Assembly: GCF_949987515.2 (NCBI RefSeq)
Contig: NC_082698.1
Span: 35,143,964 to 35,207,963 of the forward strand
Direction: 5' to 3'
Origin: Delphinus delphis
Taxonomy: Eukaryota > Chordata > Mammalia > Artiodactyla > Delphinidae
Length of the DNA stretch: 64,000 bases
Part shown: one piece after another, positions 33,018 through 44,310 of the stretch
Position numbering within the stretch: position 1 is the first letter of the stretch
How the letters are laid out: each line of letters starts with the position of its first letter
Translations under genes and position numbers: made by a program
Notes under the pieces: model-generated
The model's database searches: none
What the model saw: the letters and a program-made list of their open reading frames with translations, nothing else
Told to the model about the DNA's origin: nothing

Positions 33018-33029
33018 TTTCTGCTTTAG

Positions 33030-34149
33030 GCCTTCAGAAAAAAAAAAAAAAAGCCTGAGTGCTAGGAAATAGCATGTGTTTTAGTTAGGGCGTGGGCTCA
33101 GTTACTATGACAAGAGACCCAAATGTATGATGACTCGAATAGCAGCCTGGAGATGAGCAGTAGGGTGGATGGGGCTTATCTCTTCCATGTGGTCTTGTAG
33201 GGATGGAGGCTCCTTCCACTTGTCCCCAGGGGGTCGTCCTCATCTACATGTCCAAGGCTAGGTCACCTCCATGTCAGTGACCCAGCCTGCAGAGAGGGGA
33301 AAGAGTAGAAGACCAAGACCTGTAACTTGTCTTTAAGGAGATGATCTAGAAGTTCTCAGGTCACTTTAATTCCCAAACCGCTGACTGAACTAATTCATAA
33401 AACCACACCTGGCTGCAAAAGAAATACAGGACTGGAGGGAATTCTAATAGCAAGAAGAAGAGAATATAAATCAGAGAAAATTAGGGCTATCTGTTTGAAA
33501 TATAAAGGAAAATATAAGGAAAAGAAACCATAAATTAATATTTTAACAAATTATTATTATCAACAGCATTATCATTCCCTTCTCATTATTAGGGACCAGT
33601 TGTATGCCTGCCACTCTGTCGGATTTAACCTGTGTTATCTGTTGCAAGGAAATGATAGCTCTTGTGCTCTCTAGGGCTCTGTGGTGGCTTTTCACTGTGT
33701 ACATTGAGAGAAGTGAAAGGACTTCTCTGTATGATTTGGGATTAGGATTGGCCACACAAGAAATGTGGATGAGATTTGGAAGACAAGTAAAGCAGCCGCC
33801 ATTTCTCCGCCAGGCACGGTGGCAGCTCCTGCACATTGTCACTGGTCTGCTGGCTACCCTAGTTGGCCTGGGGCAGCAGCCGGGCTCCAGCCCCTGCATC
33901 TCCCACTGCACTTGCTCCTTCAGCTTCTCTGCAGCCTGGGCCTCACTGTGTGTGCATCTCCATGGTAGAGGACACCGGCTTTTCCTGCAGGTCCCTTGTG
34001 TGATCAAGGTTGGGTTAGTTCTTATGCTTTTTGGTTTGTCCTCACAGGTTCCATTCGTCTTCATGGGTTCTAGTGGGTCCTTGCTCTCCCCCACTTCCTG
34101 TGTAGCTTGCTCTCACAGCCTGTTCCCCAGGAAACCAGCCTGAGACACC
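33030..34149. other. Mostly unresolved sequence; possible old repeats
   Basis: The part 33080-33440 (GGCTCAGTTACTATGACAAG ... CCACACCTGGCTGCAAAAG) resembles an old eutherian interspersed repeat I cannot name. The part 33560-33650 resembles a reverse MIR 3' end. Overlapping antisense open frames at 33543-34143 (183 and 179 codons) show no domain and are not called. Confidence 0.4.
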
Positions 34150-34720
34150 TTCATCTTCTAGTGCTCCTCCTTTGGCTTCCGTGATTTTACTTTTTCTTGG
34201 TTTTTCTCCCACTTCTGCATCAGTCCCTATCTGCTTCTTCTCAGGCTTCCACTCTTCTCGCTGCCTTTTCTAAACAGGAGTTTCTCAGTTTGATTGCCAG
34301 ATGAATTTTCCATTTCTGTTTTCAAATGCTATCTCTGTGTTCATGACCCCCCAATTTATGTATCTAGCCTAGTCTCCTCTTTAGGGTTCTGGTCTCTGAG
34401 GTCCAATTTCCTCCTTGACATCTGCAATTAGATGACTTATAAGCATCCCAAGCTTCACATTTCCAAAACTAGACTATATTCTTCCCTCTAAAACCTATTT
34501 CTCTGCCAGGGTTTTCCAACCCAGTAGATTATGTTCATCCCTAAGGTTCAAGTCAGACACCTGGCTCCATCCATGACTCTTTCTATCCTTCACTCCACAC
34601 AGCCAAAAGTTTAGCAAGTACCCTCTATACGTCTAGTCAGAGCCATGCAGCTGGTACAAAGGCTCCAGAATTTCTTTAGGCTTCCTGTTCCCCAGTTCCA
34701 CTATAGAAACAGTATAGTCA
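34150..34720 (+). mobile_element. L2 LINE fragment (upstream of the 3' end)
   Basis: TTCATGACCCCCCAATTTATG, CTTGACATCTGCAATTAGATG, CATCCCAAGCTTCACATTTC, CAAAACTAGACTATATTC and CACCTGGCTCCATCC match the recalled order of L2 coding-end sequence at moderate divergence. It holds no open frame of note. Confidence 0.65.
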
Positions 34721-35089
34721 GAAGTCTTAAGGCAGGCAGGTGCTGATCACCTGGGCACAAACAGTCATGAGCAGCCTGGGTTAGCTCTCAAAGTGTCCTT
34801 TGAGGGCAACTGAGTTACTAACAGAGGCACAGAGAAATGCAATAGGTCTGAGGATCCTTAGTGCATTATTATCATTTTGATGATAAAACTGTATTCTTTA
34901 TATCATTTTCATTAACTGAACACAGCCATACCTCTATCTATCTATCTATCCATCCTTTGTATTAATATAAATAATGTACATTTCTGTTGGGGAAGGGGAA
35001 GGAGGAGCTTTGTTTTGCTGACAATCCTTAATCCCTGGGAATCAAGAATAATTAAATAGAAGTCTAAGCGCTACTAAGAGTCTGATGTG
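34721..35089. other. Unique sequence with a short (CTAT)n
   Basis: A (CTAT)n tract of about 23 nt lies at 34932-34954. Otherwise no feature is recognised up to the L1. Confidence 0.5.
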
Positions 35090-35666
35090 ACCGACTGCAG
35101 GAGGCTCCACAACCCATTGATACTGAAACATCCCCCTCAAACATCTGTGTGGCTGAGAGGGTCTTCAGGCTCTGGCTGGATGTCAGGTCTGTGCCTCTGA
35201 GGTGGGAGAGCCAAGTTCAGAACACTGGTCCACCACAGACCTCCCAGCTCCACATAATATGAAACGGTGAAAGCTCTCCCAGAGATCTCCATCTCAACGC
35301 TAAGACCCAGCTCCACTCAATGACCAGCAAGCTACAGTGCTGGACACCCTACGCCAAACAACTAGCAAGACAGGAACACAACCCCACCCATTAACAGAGA
35401 GGCTGCCTAAAATCATAGTAAGTTCACAGACACACCAAAACACACCACCGGATGCAGTCCTGTCCACAAGAAAGGCAAGTCCAGCCTCATCCACCAGAAC
35501 ACAGGCACCAGTCTCCTCCACCAGGAAGCCTACACAAACCACTGAACCAACCTTAGGCACTGCGGGCAGACACCAAAAACAAGAACTACGAACCTGCAGC
35601 CTGTGAAAAGGAGACCACAAACACAGTAAGTGAAGCAAAATAAGAAGACAGAGAAACATACAGCAG

Positions 35667-36559
35667 ATGAAGGAGCAAGGTAAAAACCAAGCAGACTAAA
35701 CAAATGAAGAAGAAATACGCAGTCTGCCTGAAAAAGAATTCGGAGTAATGATAGTAAAGAAGATCCAAAATCTTGGAAATACAATGGAGAAAATACAAGA
35801 AACATTTGACAAGGACCGAGAAGAACTAAAGAGCAAACAATGATGAATAACACAATAAGTGAAATTAAAAATTCTCTAGAAGGAATCAATAGCAGAATAA
35901 CTGAGGCAGAAGAACAGATAAGTGACCTGGAAGAAAAAATGGTGGAAATAATTACTGCAGAGCAGAATAAAGAAAAAAGAATGAAAATAATTGAGGACAG
36001 CCTCAGAAAACTCTGGGACAACATTAAATGCACCAACATTCGAACTATAGGGGTTCCAGAAGAAGAGAAAAAAGAAAGGGACTGAGAAAATATTTGAAGA
36101 AATTATAGCTGAAAACTTCCCTAATATGGGAAAGGAAATAGTTAAGTCCAGGAAGCGCAGAGAGTCCCATACAGGATAAATCCAAGGAGAAACACGCCAA
36201 GACACATAATAATCAAACTATCAAAAATTAAACATAAAGAAAAAATATTAAAAGAAGCAAGGGAAAAACAACAAATAACATACAAGGGAATCCCCATAAG
36301 GTTAACAGCTGATCTATCAGCAGAAACTCTGCAAGCCAGAAGGGAGTGGCAAGACATATTTAAAGTGATGAAAGGGAAAAACCTACAACCAAGATTACTC
36401 TACACAACAAGGAGCTCATTCAGATTAGACAGAGAAATTAAAACCTTTACATACAAGCAAAAGTTAAGAGAATTCAGAACCACCAAACCAGCTTTACAAC
36501 AAATGCTGAAGGAACTTCTCCAGGCAGGAAACACAAGAGAAGAAAAAGACCTACAATAA
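35667..36559 (+). pseudogene. L1 ORF1 remnant
   Basis: Start ATG at 35667 (MKEQGKNQ...), broken soon after. The coiled-coil is readable at 35840-36085 (ITEAEEQISDLEEKMVEI), ending at a stop after KKERD where the frame shifts. The C-terminal domain is readable at 36365-36559 and is identical in its translated sequence to that of the minus-strand L1. The span of 893 nt against 900 nt in the other copy reflects small indels. Confidence 0.9.
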
Positions 36560-36581
36560 CAAACCCAAAACAATTAAGGAA

Positions 36582-39500
36582 ATGGTAATAGGAACATACA
36601 TATTGATAATTACCTTAAATGTAAATGGATTAAATGCTCCAACCAAAAGACATAGACTGGCTGAATGGACACAAAAACAAGACCTGTATATATATCCTGT
36701 CTACAAAAGACACAATTCAGACCTAGGGACACATACAGACTGAAAGTGAGAGGATGGAAAAAGACACTGCATGCAAATGGAAATCAAAAGAAAGCTGGAG
36801 TAGCAATTCTCATATAAGAAAAAATAGACTTTAAAGTAAAGACTATTACAAGAGACAAAGAAGGAAACTACATAATGATCAAGGGATCAATCCAAGAAGA
36901 AGATATAACAATTGTAAATATTTATGCACCCAACATAGGGGCACCTCAATACATAAGGCAAATGCTAAAGGCATAAAAGGGGAAATCGACAGTAACACAA
37001 TCATAGTAGGGAACTTTTACACCCCACTTTCACCAATGGACAGATCATCCAAAATGAAAATAAATAAGGAAACACAAGCTTTAAATGATACATTAAACAA
37101 GATGGACTTAATTGAGATTTATAGGACATTCCATCCGAAAACAACCAAATACACTTTCTTCTCAAGTGCTCATGGAACATCCTCCAGGATAGATCATATC
37201 TTGGGTCACAAATCAAGCCTTGGTAAATTTAAGAAAATTGAAATCGTATCAAGTATCTTTTCCGACCACAATGCTATGAGACTAGATATCAATTACAGGA
37301 AAAAATCTGTAAGAAATACAAAAACATGGAGGCTAAACAACACACTACTTAATAAGCAAGACATCCTGAAGAAATCAAAGAGGAAATCAAAAAATACCTA
37401 GAAACAAATGACAGTGAAAACACGACAACCAAAACCTATGGGATGCAGCAAAAGCAGTTCTAAGAGGGAAGTTTATAACAGTACAATCCTACTTCAAGAA
37501 GCAAGAAACATCTCAAATAAACAACCTAACTTAGCAGAAGGAAAGGAATCATAAAGATCAGATCAGAAATAAATGAAAAAGAAATGAAGGAAACAATAGC
37601 AAAGATCAATAAAACTAAAAGCTGGTTCTTTGAGAAGATCAACAAAATTGATAAACCATTAGCCAGACTCATCAAGAAAAAAAGGGAGAAGACTCAAATC
37701 AATAGAATTAGAAATGAAAAAGGAAAAGAAACAACTGACACTGCAGAAATACAAAGGATCATGAGAGATTACTACAAGCAACTATATGCCAATAAAACGG
37801 ACAACCTGGAAGAAATGGACAAATTCTTAGAAAAGCACAACCTTCTGAGACTGAACCGGGAAGAAAGAGAAAATATAAACAGACCAATCACAGGCACTGT
37901 AATTGAGACTGTCATTTAAAATCTTCCAACAAACAAAAGCCCAGAACCAAATGGCTTCACAGGCGAATTCTATCAAACATTTAGAGAAGAGCTAACACCT
38001 ATCCTTCTCAAACTCTTCCAAAACATAGCAGAGGGAGGAACACTCCCAAACTCATTCTACGAGGCCACCATCACCCTGATACCAAAACCAGACAAAGACA
38101 TCATAATCATAGAAAACTACAGGCCAATATCACTGATGAACACAGATGCAAAAATCCTCAACGAAATACTAGCAAACAGAATCCAACAGCACATTAAAAG
38201 GATTGTACACCATGATCAAGTGGGTTTTACTCCAGGAATGCAAGGATTCTTCAATATACACAAATCAATCAACGTGATAAACCATATTAACAAATTAAAG
38301 GAGAAAAACCATATGACCATCTCAATAGATGCAGAAAATGCATTTGCAAAATTCAACACCCATTTATGATAAAAACCCTCCAGAAAGTAGACACAGAGGG
38401 AACTTACCTCAACATAATGAAGGCCATATATCACAAACCTACGGCCAACATCATTCTCAATGGTGAAAAACTGAAACCATTTCCTCTAAGATCAGAAACA
38501 AGACAAGGGTGTCCACTCTCACCACTATTCTTTAACATAGTTTTGGAAGTTTTAGCCACAGCAATCAGAGAAGAAAAAGAAATAAAAGGATTACAAATCG
38601 GAAAAGAAGACAGTAAGGCTGTCACTGTTTGCAGATGACATGATCCTATACATAAAGGATCCTAAAGATGCTACCAGAAAGCTACTAGAGCTAATCAATG
38701 AATTTGGCAGAGCAGCAGGATACAAAATTAATGCACAGAAATCTCTGGCATTCCTATACACTAATGATGAAAACTCTGAAAGAGAAATGAAGGAAACACT
38801 CCCTTTACCACTGCAACATAAAGAATAAAATACCTCGGAATAAACGTACCTAAGGAGACAAAAAACCTGTATGCAGAAAACTATAAGACACTGATGAAAG
38901 AAATTAAAGATGATACCAACAGATGGAGAGATATACCATGTTCTTGGATTGGAAGAATCAACATTGTGAAAATGACTCTACTACCCAAAGCAATCTACAG
39001 ATTCAATGCAATCCCTATCAAACTACCACTGGCATTTTTCACAGAACTAGAACAAAAAATTTCACAATTTGTATGGAAACACAAAAGACCCCGAATAGCC
39101 AAAGCAATCCTGAGAAAGAAAAACGGAGCTGGACGAATCAGGCTCCCGGACTTCATAGTATACTACAAACCTACGGTAATCAAGACAGTATGGTACTGGC
39201 ACAAAAACAGAAATATAGATCAATGGAACTGGATAGAAAGCCAGAGATAAACCCATGCCCCTATGGTCAACTTATCTATGACAAAGGAGGCAAGGATATA
39301 TAATGGAGAAAAGACATTCTCTTCAATAAGTTGTGCTGGGAAAACTGGACAGCTACATGTAAAAGAATGAAATTAGAACACTCCTTGACACCATACAGAA
39401 CAATAAACTCAAAATGGATTAAGGACCTAAATGTAATGCCAGACACTTTAAAACTCTTAGAGGAAAACATAGGCAGAACCCTCTATGCCATAAATCATAG

Positions 39501-40341
39501 CAAGATCCTTTTTGACCCACCTCCTAGAGTAATGGAAATAAAGACAAAAATAAACAAATGAGACCTAATGAAACTTAAAACCTTTTGCACAGCAAAGGAA
39601 ACCATAAAGGACGAAAAGACAACCCTCAGACTGGAGAAAATATTTGCAAATGAAGCAAGTGACAAAGGATTAATCTCCAAAATTTACAAGCAGCTCATGC
39701 AGCTCAATATCAAACAAACAAACAACCCAATCCAAAAATTGGCAGAAGACCTAAATAGACTTTTCTCCAGAGAAGATATACAGATTGCCAACAAACACAT
39801 GAAAGGATGCTCAACATCACTAATCATTAGAGAAATGTAAATCAAAACTACAATGAGGTATCACCTCACACCTGTCAGAATGGCCATCATCAAATAATCT
39901 ACAAACAAAAAATATTGGAGAGGGTGTGGAAAAAAGAGAACCCTCTTGCACTATTGGTGGGAATGTAAATTGATGCAGCCACTATGGAGAACAGTATGGA
40001 GGTTCCTTAAAAAACTAAAAATAGAACTACCACATGACCCAGCAATCCCACTACTGGGCATATACCCTGAGAAATCCATAATTCAAAAAGAGTCATGTAC
40101 CACAGTGTTTATTGCAGCTCTATTTACAATAGCCAGGACATGGAAGCAACCTAAGTGTCCATCGACAGAGGAATGGATGAAGAAGATGTGGCACGTATAT
40201 ACAATGGAATATTACTCAGCCATAAGAAAATGAAATTGAGTTATTTGTAATGAGGTGGATGGACCTAGAGTCTGTCATACAGAGTGAAGTAAGTCAGAAA
40301 GAGAAAAATAAATACCGTATGCTAACATATATGGAATCTAA
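36582..40341 (+). pseudogene. L1 ORF2 (endonuclease/reverse transcriptase) remnant
   Basis: Starts MVIGTYILIITLNVNGLN at 36582, as in the minus-strand copy. Lesions shared with that copy: QKTQF (Lys codon 36707-36709), TAA at 36815-36817, GNFY at 37009-37020, and the 1-nt deletion at 38345-38347 after SIDAENAF that ends the frame at THL. Private lesions: a 1-nt deletion near 36966-36972 and a 1-nt insertion near 38605-38625, just before the FADD-like motif (read as CR-stop / ADDMI). Later blocks are readable at 38894-39250, 39331-39561, 39568-39840 and 39946-40233. The enzyme would nick target DNA and reverse-transcribe L1 RNA, but no functional product is possible here. Confidence 0.93.
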
Positions 40342-40714
40342 GGGAAAAAAAAGTTCTAAAGAACTTAGGGGCAGGACAGGAATAAAGACATAGACTTAGA
40401 GAATGGACTTGAGGACACGGGGAGGGGGAAGGGTAAACTGGGATGAAATGAGAGAGTGGCATGGACTTATATATACTGCCAAATGTAAAATAGAGAGCTA
40501 GTGGGAAGCATCCACATAGCACAGGGAGGTCAGCTCGGTGCTTTGTGACCACCTAGAGGGGTGGGATAGGGAGTGTGGGAGGGAGATGCAAGAGGGAGGA
40601 GATATGGGGATATATGTATATGTATAGCTGATTCACTTTGTTATAAAGCAGAAACTAACACACCATTATAAAGCAAGTATACGCCAACAAAGATGTTAAA
40701 AAAAAAGAATAAGG

Positions 40715-41170
40715 AAATATTACAGAATTACAGCACCAAAGCAAGCCAACAAAGGTGCAGTGCAAACGTTTTCTATAAACAATGTAGTCAAGCAAATATT
40801 TACTGAACATTCACTTCATACAAGGCACTTCTGTTAAGTGTGTTGAAGGTGCTCACTGAGGAATAAGACTTGGCTCCTGTGTTTTCAGAAAATACTTCAG
40901 AAAACAAAGCACCGTACGTGAACAGTTAAGTAATAAGAAGGAATTACGTACTGAGACTTTGTTTATACAAAGCAACACAGACAAAATATACATTAGGATT
41001 GCTTCTAAACAATGCTTGGTGAGTAATTATAAGTGGAAGGACTGAGCAATAGGAAAAGATCCTTCAGCTGGTTTCAGTCCAGCTGAGTATGTATCTCACT
41101 GAACATCAGCATCTCAGCTATTCATTCCCATGGTAACTGGAAAGTCTAGGGGACTAATTACATTAATACT
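40715..41170. other. Unique sequence, no feature recognised
   Basis: No gene or repeat is recognised between the L1 tail and the next MIR. Confidence 0.45.
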
Positions 41171-41179
41171 TATCAAGGT

Positions 41180-41380
41180 AATTCGAAGAATAATAGCACA
41201 TGCTGAAGCTATATTTCAGACACAGGCAATACACTTTGCTAGTATAATCTCATTTAAATCTCACAACAACCCTAAGAGGTAGCGACTACCCTGAGGTTCG
41301 GAGTGGGTAAATGGTCTCACTTCAGGTAAGTGGAAAGAGCTGGGACTTGGACCCAGGTCTCCTTGGATACGGCTTATGCT
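41180..41380 (-). mobile_element. MIR
   Basis: CACTTTGCTAGTATAATCTCATTT, AATCTCACAACAACCCTAAGAGG, TAGCGACTACCCTGAG and GGGACTTGGACCCAGGTCTC are MIR reverse-strand landmarks in order, near full length. Confidence 0.75.
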
Positions 41381-41946
41381 TCAAAATCAGGATGGGAATG
41401 TGCCTCATCTCTTAGCACCTCCTTCCAAGAGGGAAGAATGAGGAAAGACTTAATGAAGAGAAGCAAGAATCTATAGGAAAGAGAAATTCACAATTGGAAA
41501 GTAAATCACTTAAGCCAGTATACAGATTAAAAAAAAAAAAAGGGAATGAAAAAAGGCTTAAACTGAGTTATATGAAAGAGCAGGCTGGCTGGGGATGGAG
41601 GAAGCAGCATAAATTCTCTGCGTTACTTAGAAACTTAGGGGGAGAAAGAAGAGCCTGTGGGCTGCCACAACAGATTGCTAGCCAGTCAACTTTTCATCCC
41701 CACATGCTTCTGAATATGGGGCTGTCATGTGTCACATAAAGTGGATACAGAAAGGAACATGGAGGGTTGTTATTCTTGACCCTTGTTGGGAGAGTGTATG
41801 TAAGAGTAGTCTAAATTAAAAGATGAACTCACAAATTTAAGAAAGGATCCAGAAAACCGAGACTTTATCGTTTCTAAACAATGAACAACACTCTTCCTTG
41901 GGCATCCATTATCCTTCTAGCAGAATGTCTTAGGAACCCCTGGGGG
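41381..41946. other. Unique sequence, no feature recognised
   Basis: No gene or repeat is recognised. An A run of 12 lies at about 41530-41541. Confidence 0.45.
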
Positions 41947-42124
41947 CAGTGGTGTGCTGCAGTTGACTCCTACAGGCTTGTGAGAGATGGTTGTTAAATT
42001 TGCGGGAACTTCCCACAGAGGCTGAGATTCATTGGTGGTTCGCGGTATTTTACACTGGGGTAATCCGTAAATGTTATAAATCCCCCAGAGAGCTGGTTGT
42101 GAAGTGTTTTCCAGCACACCACTG
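41947..42124. mobile_element. hAT-type MITE with perfect terminal inverted repeats
   Basis: CAGTGGTGTGCTG (41947-41959) and CAGCACACCACTG (42112-42124) are exact reverse complements. The match extends two bases outward on each side (GG / CC). The CAG...CTG ends and a length of 178 bp fit a Charlie-type hAT MITE. The 8-bp flanks CCTGGGGG and CCTAGAAG agree at five positions, as expected for an old duplication. There is no coding content. Confidence 0.85.
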
Positions 42125-42274
42125 CCTAGAAGCACCAAGAGTTCTAATTAGCACCCCTTCATCTAGAGTCCTCGGTGGACCTAATGTAGTGAAAACTGGG
42201 GGTTGAGTGAGTGTAGCGAAGGAGGATGGGGAATATAGAAAAAGAGTCAGAACAAGTGATACACATGTTCTGCA

Positions 42275-42375
42275 GGTGGTGGTTCCCGCATCTGGCTGCA
42301 TCTGAGAATCACCTGGGGAACTTTTAAGAGATAAACCTCGAGATCCAACGATGAATCTAGCACATTTGATGCCTG
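42275..42375 (+). mobile_element. hAT-Charlie-type MITE fragment
   Basis: GTGGTTCCCGCATCTGGCTG, CATCTGAGAATCACCTGGGG and AACTTTTAAGAGATAAA match the left half of a MER5-like hAT element. The right half is missing. Confidence 0.55.
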
Positions 42376-42419
42376 GAGCAGATAAAAATCTCCCTCCTCT
42401 ACGTGACAAAATTATTTAA

Positions 42420-42545
42420 ATAGTAGTTATGTAATAATCAACAATAACTGATTATGTTATATAACATATATAAAAGTCATATTATATGTAATATATGTTA
42501 TACATAATGTATATATAATAAAATTAAAAATAATGTTATATATAA
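42420..42545. repeat. AT-rich, TATA-repeat low-complexity block
   Basis: About 126 nt, nearly all A and T, with repeated ATATAACATATATA and ATGTAATATATG-like units that are partly self-complementary. Confidence 0.85.
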
Positions 42546-43190
42546 AATAGCATTACTTTCTTGACTCATTTTTATTTTATAGTTAATTAGAAAGAATAAC
42601 TTTCAATTTTAAAATATTATTCAATAGAATAGTTTCACATACAGAATAAAATTTTCCCATTCCAAAATAGCATGTTGTACTTCATAATTTACACTCTATT
42701 TCACCATTTGAAATTTGAAATACAAATAAAAACTCCAGGTGATTACATAGAATGGCAAATTTGATGTAACTCAGGTTCTTTTTCTTTGTCTTAACTCAGG
42801 CGATTACCATGAGTGATTCTTACTTATTTTGAATAAATGCAGGTAAATGAACTATTGGTGTTGGAGACATGAACTGAACCCAAAGCAAGCCTCGGACTCT
42901 AACCGTTAAAAATCTTCTCTGGAAATGAGCATGTGTAGGTGAGACTGTGTGTTGGGGGCTGACTGTATCACTGGGAGTTCAGTAAATTAATATGCGTGCA
43001 GAATACGACATTTCTTCAAGCAGTTTGAAGCTTGAGTAAATATTACTTAAACTCAACAGCAAGTGCTTAGAACTTAGACCAAAACAAGGTTTTGGAGGAG
43101 AGAGATTTTCTCACTGATGTTGTTTGGAGCTGTCAGCACATGGTGGTAATAAAAAGCAGGCTGACTTTTTGTTGGTTCTATTATTGTTCT
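42546..43190. other. Unique sequence, no feature recognised
   Basis: AT-rich at first (to about 42750), then mixed. No gene or repeat is recognised. Confidence 0.4.
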
Positions 43191-43194
43191 TTAA

Positions 43195-43395
43195 TTCTCT
43201 AGAGACGATGCTCCCACTCACCTTCTACACCTGGGTGTACCACTCCCGACACCCAGCGCCTGGTGCATCCCTGCCTAGATCCCACCTCGAACCAAAATAT
43301 TTGGAATCTCTTGGGAGGACGGCCCAGGAGTCTACATTTGTAAAAAGCTCTCCCATGTGATTCTGATGTTCAGCCAGGTTTGGGAACCACAGAGA
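43195..43395 (+). mobile_element. hAT-Charlie-type MITE, diverged
   Basis: AAATATTTGGAATCTCTTGGG, GGCCCAGGAGTCTACATTTG, TAAAAAGCTCTCCCATGTG, ATTCTGATGTTCAGCCAGG and TTTGGGAACCACAG are the right-half landmarks of a MER5-type element. The left half is degenerate. Confidence 0.6.
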
Positions 43396-43794
43396 CAGAT
43401 ATCTACGACTCAAAGTCAAGGGAGGAGGTTGGGATATCTGAGGAGCTGATCAAGTCTCCAACTTCTAGAAACCCCTCCCCAGGCGCACTGGGGGAAGATG
43501 GATGACCACTGAGAGCAAGCATGTTGAAAGAACCTCCAAGGGCAACTATAGAAAGTTCTTCCACTGTGTCATGAAAGATACTTATAGACATTGACATGTT
43601 AAAAATGAGAAAACATACCTTTTTATTAAATGATAGATTAAGAGGAGAGGTTTTTTTTACCACTGCATTTCTTTATAGCAATTTTTTTTCAATTGTTCAC
43701 CCTCCTATTTGTCCCTTTTTTCCTTCCCCTGACTATCTCCAAAAAGCCAATTCACAAAAAGTCAGAATAATTAAAAAAAAACAAACCCTTGTTA
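43396..43794. other. Unique sequence, no feature recognised
   Basis: T-rich patches at about 43650-43690 and an A run near 43770. No gene or repeat is recognised. Confidence 0.45.
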
Positions 43795-44310
43795 CATGTT
43801 ACTTTTCTGCTCAAATACCTTCAATGGGCTTCCTACTTCACTCAGAGTAAAAGTCAGAATCTGACTATAGCTACAAAGCCTTATACAGTGTGTCGCTCCC
43901 CCCATTCCACCACCACTGTCTCTTCTGATCGCGTCTCCTCACTCACTCCATTCCAGTTACATTAACCTCTTGCTGTTCTTCACACTCACTAGGCACTACT
44001 ACCCCAGGGCCTTTGCACTGGCTGTTCCCTCTGCCTGCAACACTCTTCCCTCGGGAATCCACATGGTTCCCTCTCTTACCTCCTTCCTGTCTGTGTTCAA
44101 ATCTCTCACCTGATATAAAAGAGCTTTATTTTTCTCGATTGCACCTAACATCGTATGACATACCATATATTTTGTTTATTTTCTGTCTCCTCTACTATGT
44201 TTCTGAGGGCAGGATTTTTTATCTGTGTTTAGTGCTGTATCTCCAGTGCCTAGACTGTGCCTTGTACATAGGTGGTACTTCATAAATATTTGTTGAATGA
44301 ATGAATCAAA
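43795..44310 (+). mobile_element. L2 LINE, long 3' segment
   Basis: AATACCTTCAATGGGCTTCC, AGTAAAAGTCAGAATC, ACAAAGCCTTATACAGTG, CAGGGCCTTTGCACTGGCTG, CCCTCTGCCTGCAACAC, GTATCTCCAGTGCCTAGAC and ATAAATATTTGTTGAATGAATG run in L2 order over 500 bp to its true 3' terminus. Confidence 0.88.

Larger units (their letters stand above)
35090..40700 (+). mobile_element. Long L1 LINE (about 5.6 kb), 5'-truncated in the 5' UTR, inactive
   Basis: From about 35150 it aligns with the minus-strand L1 (reverse of 26340 downward) and runs through ORF1 (35667-36559), ORF2 (36582-40341) and a 3' UTR ending GATGTTAAAAAAAAAG at about 40690-40706. Homology of 35090-35150 to L1 5' UTR is less clear. An 8-bp AAGAATAA at 35044-35051 and again just after the A tail (about 40705-40712) might be the target-site duplication, but is too short and AT-rich to rely on. 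Confidence 0.9.

Noticed and set aside
33543..34143. 183-codon minus and 179-codon plus frames, antisense to each other
   Set aside because: No domain. One of the two at least must be chance, and neither has exon signals.
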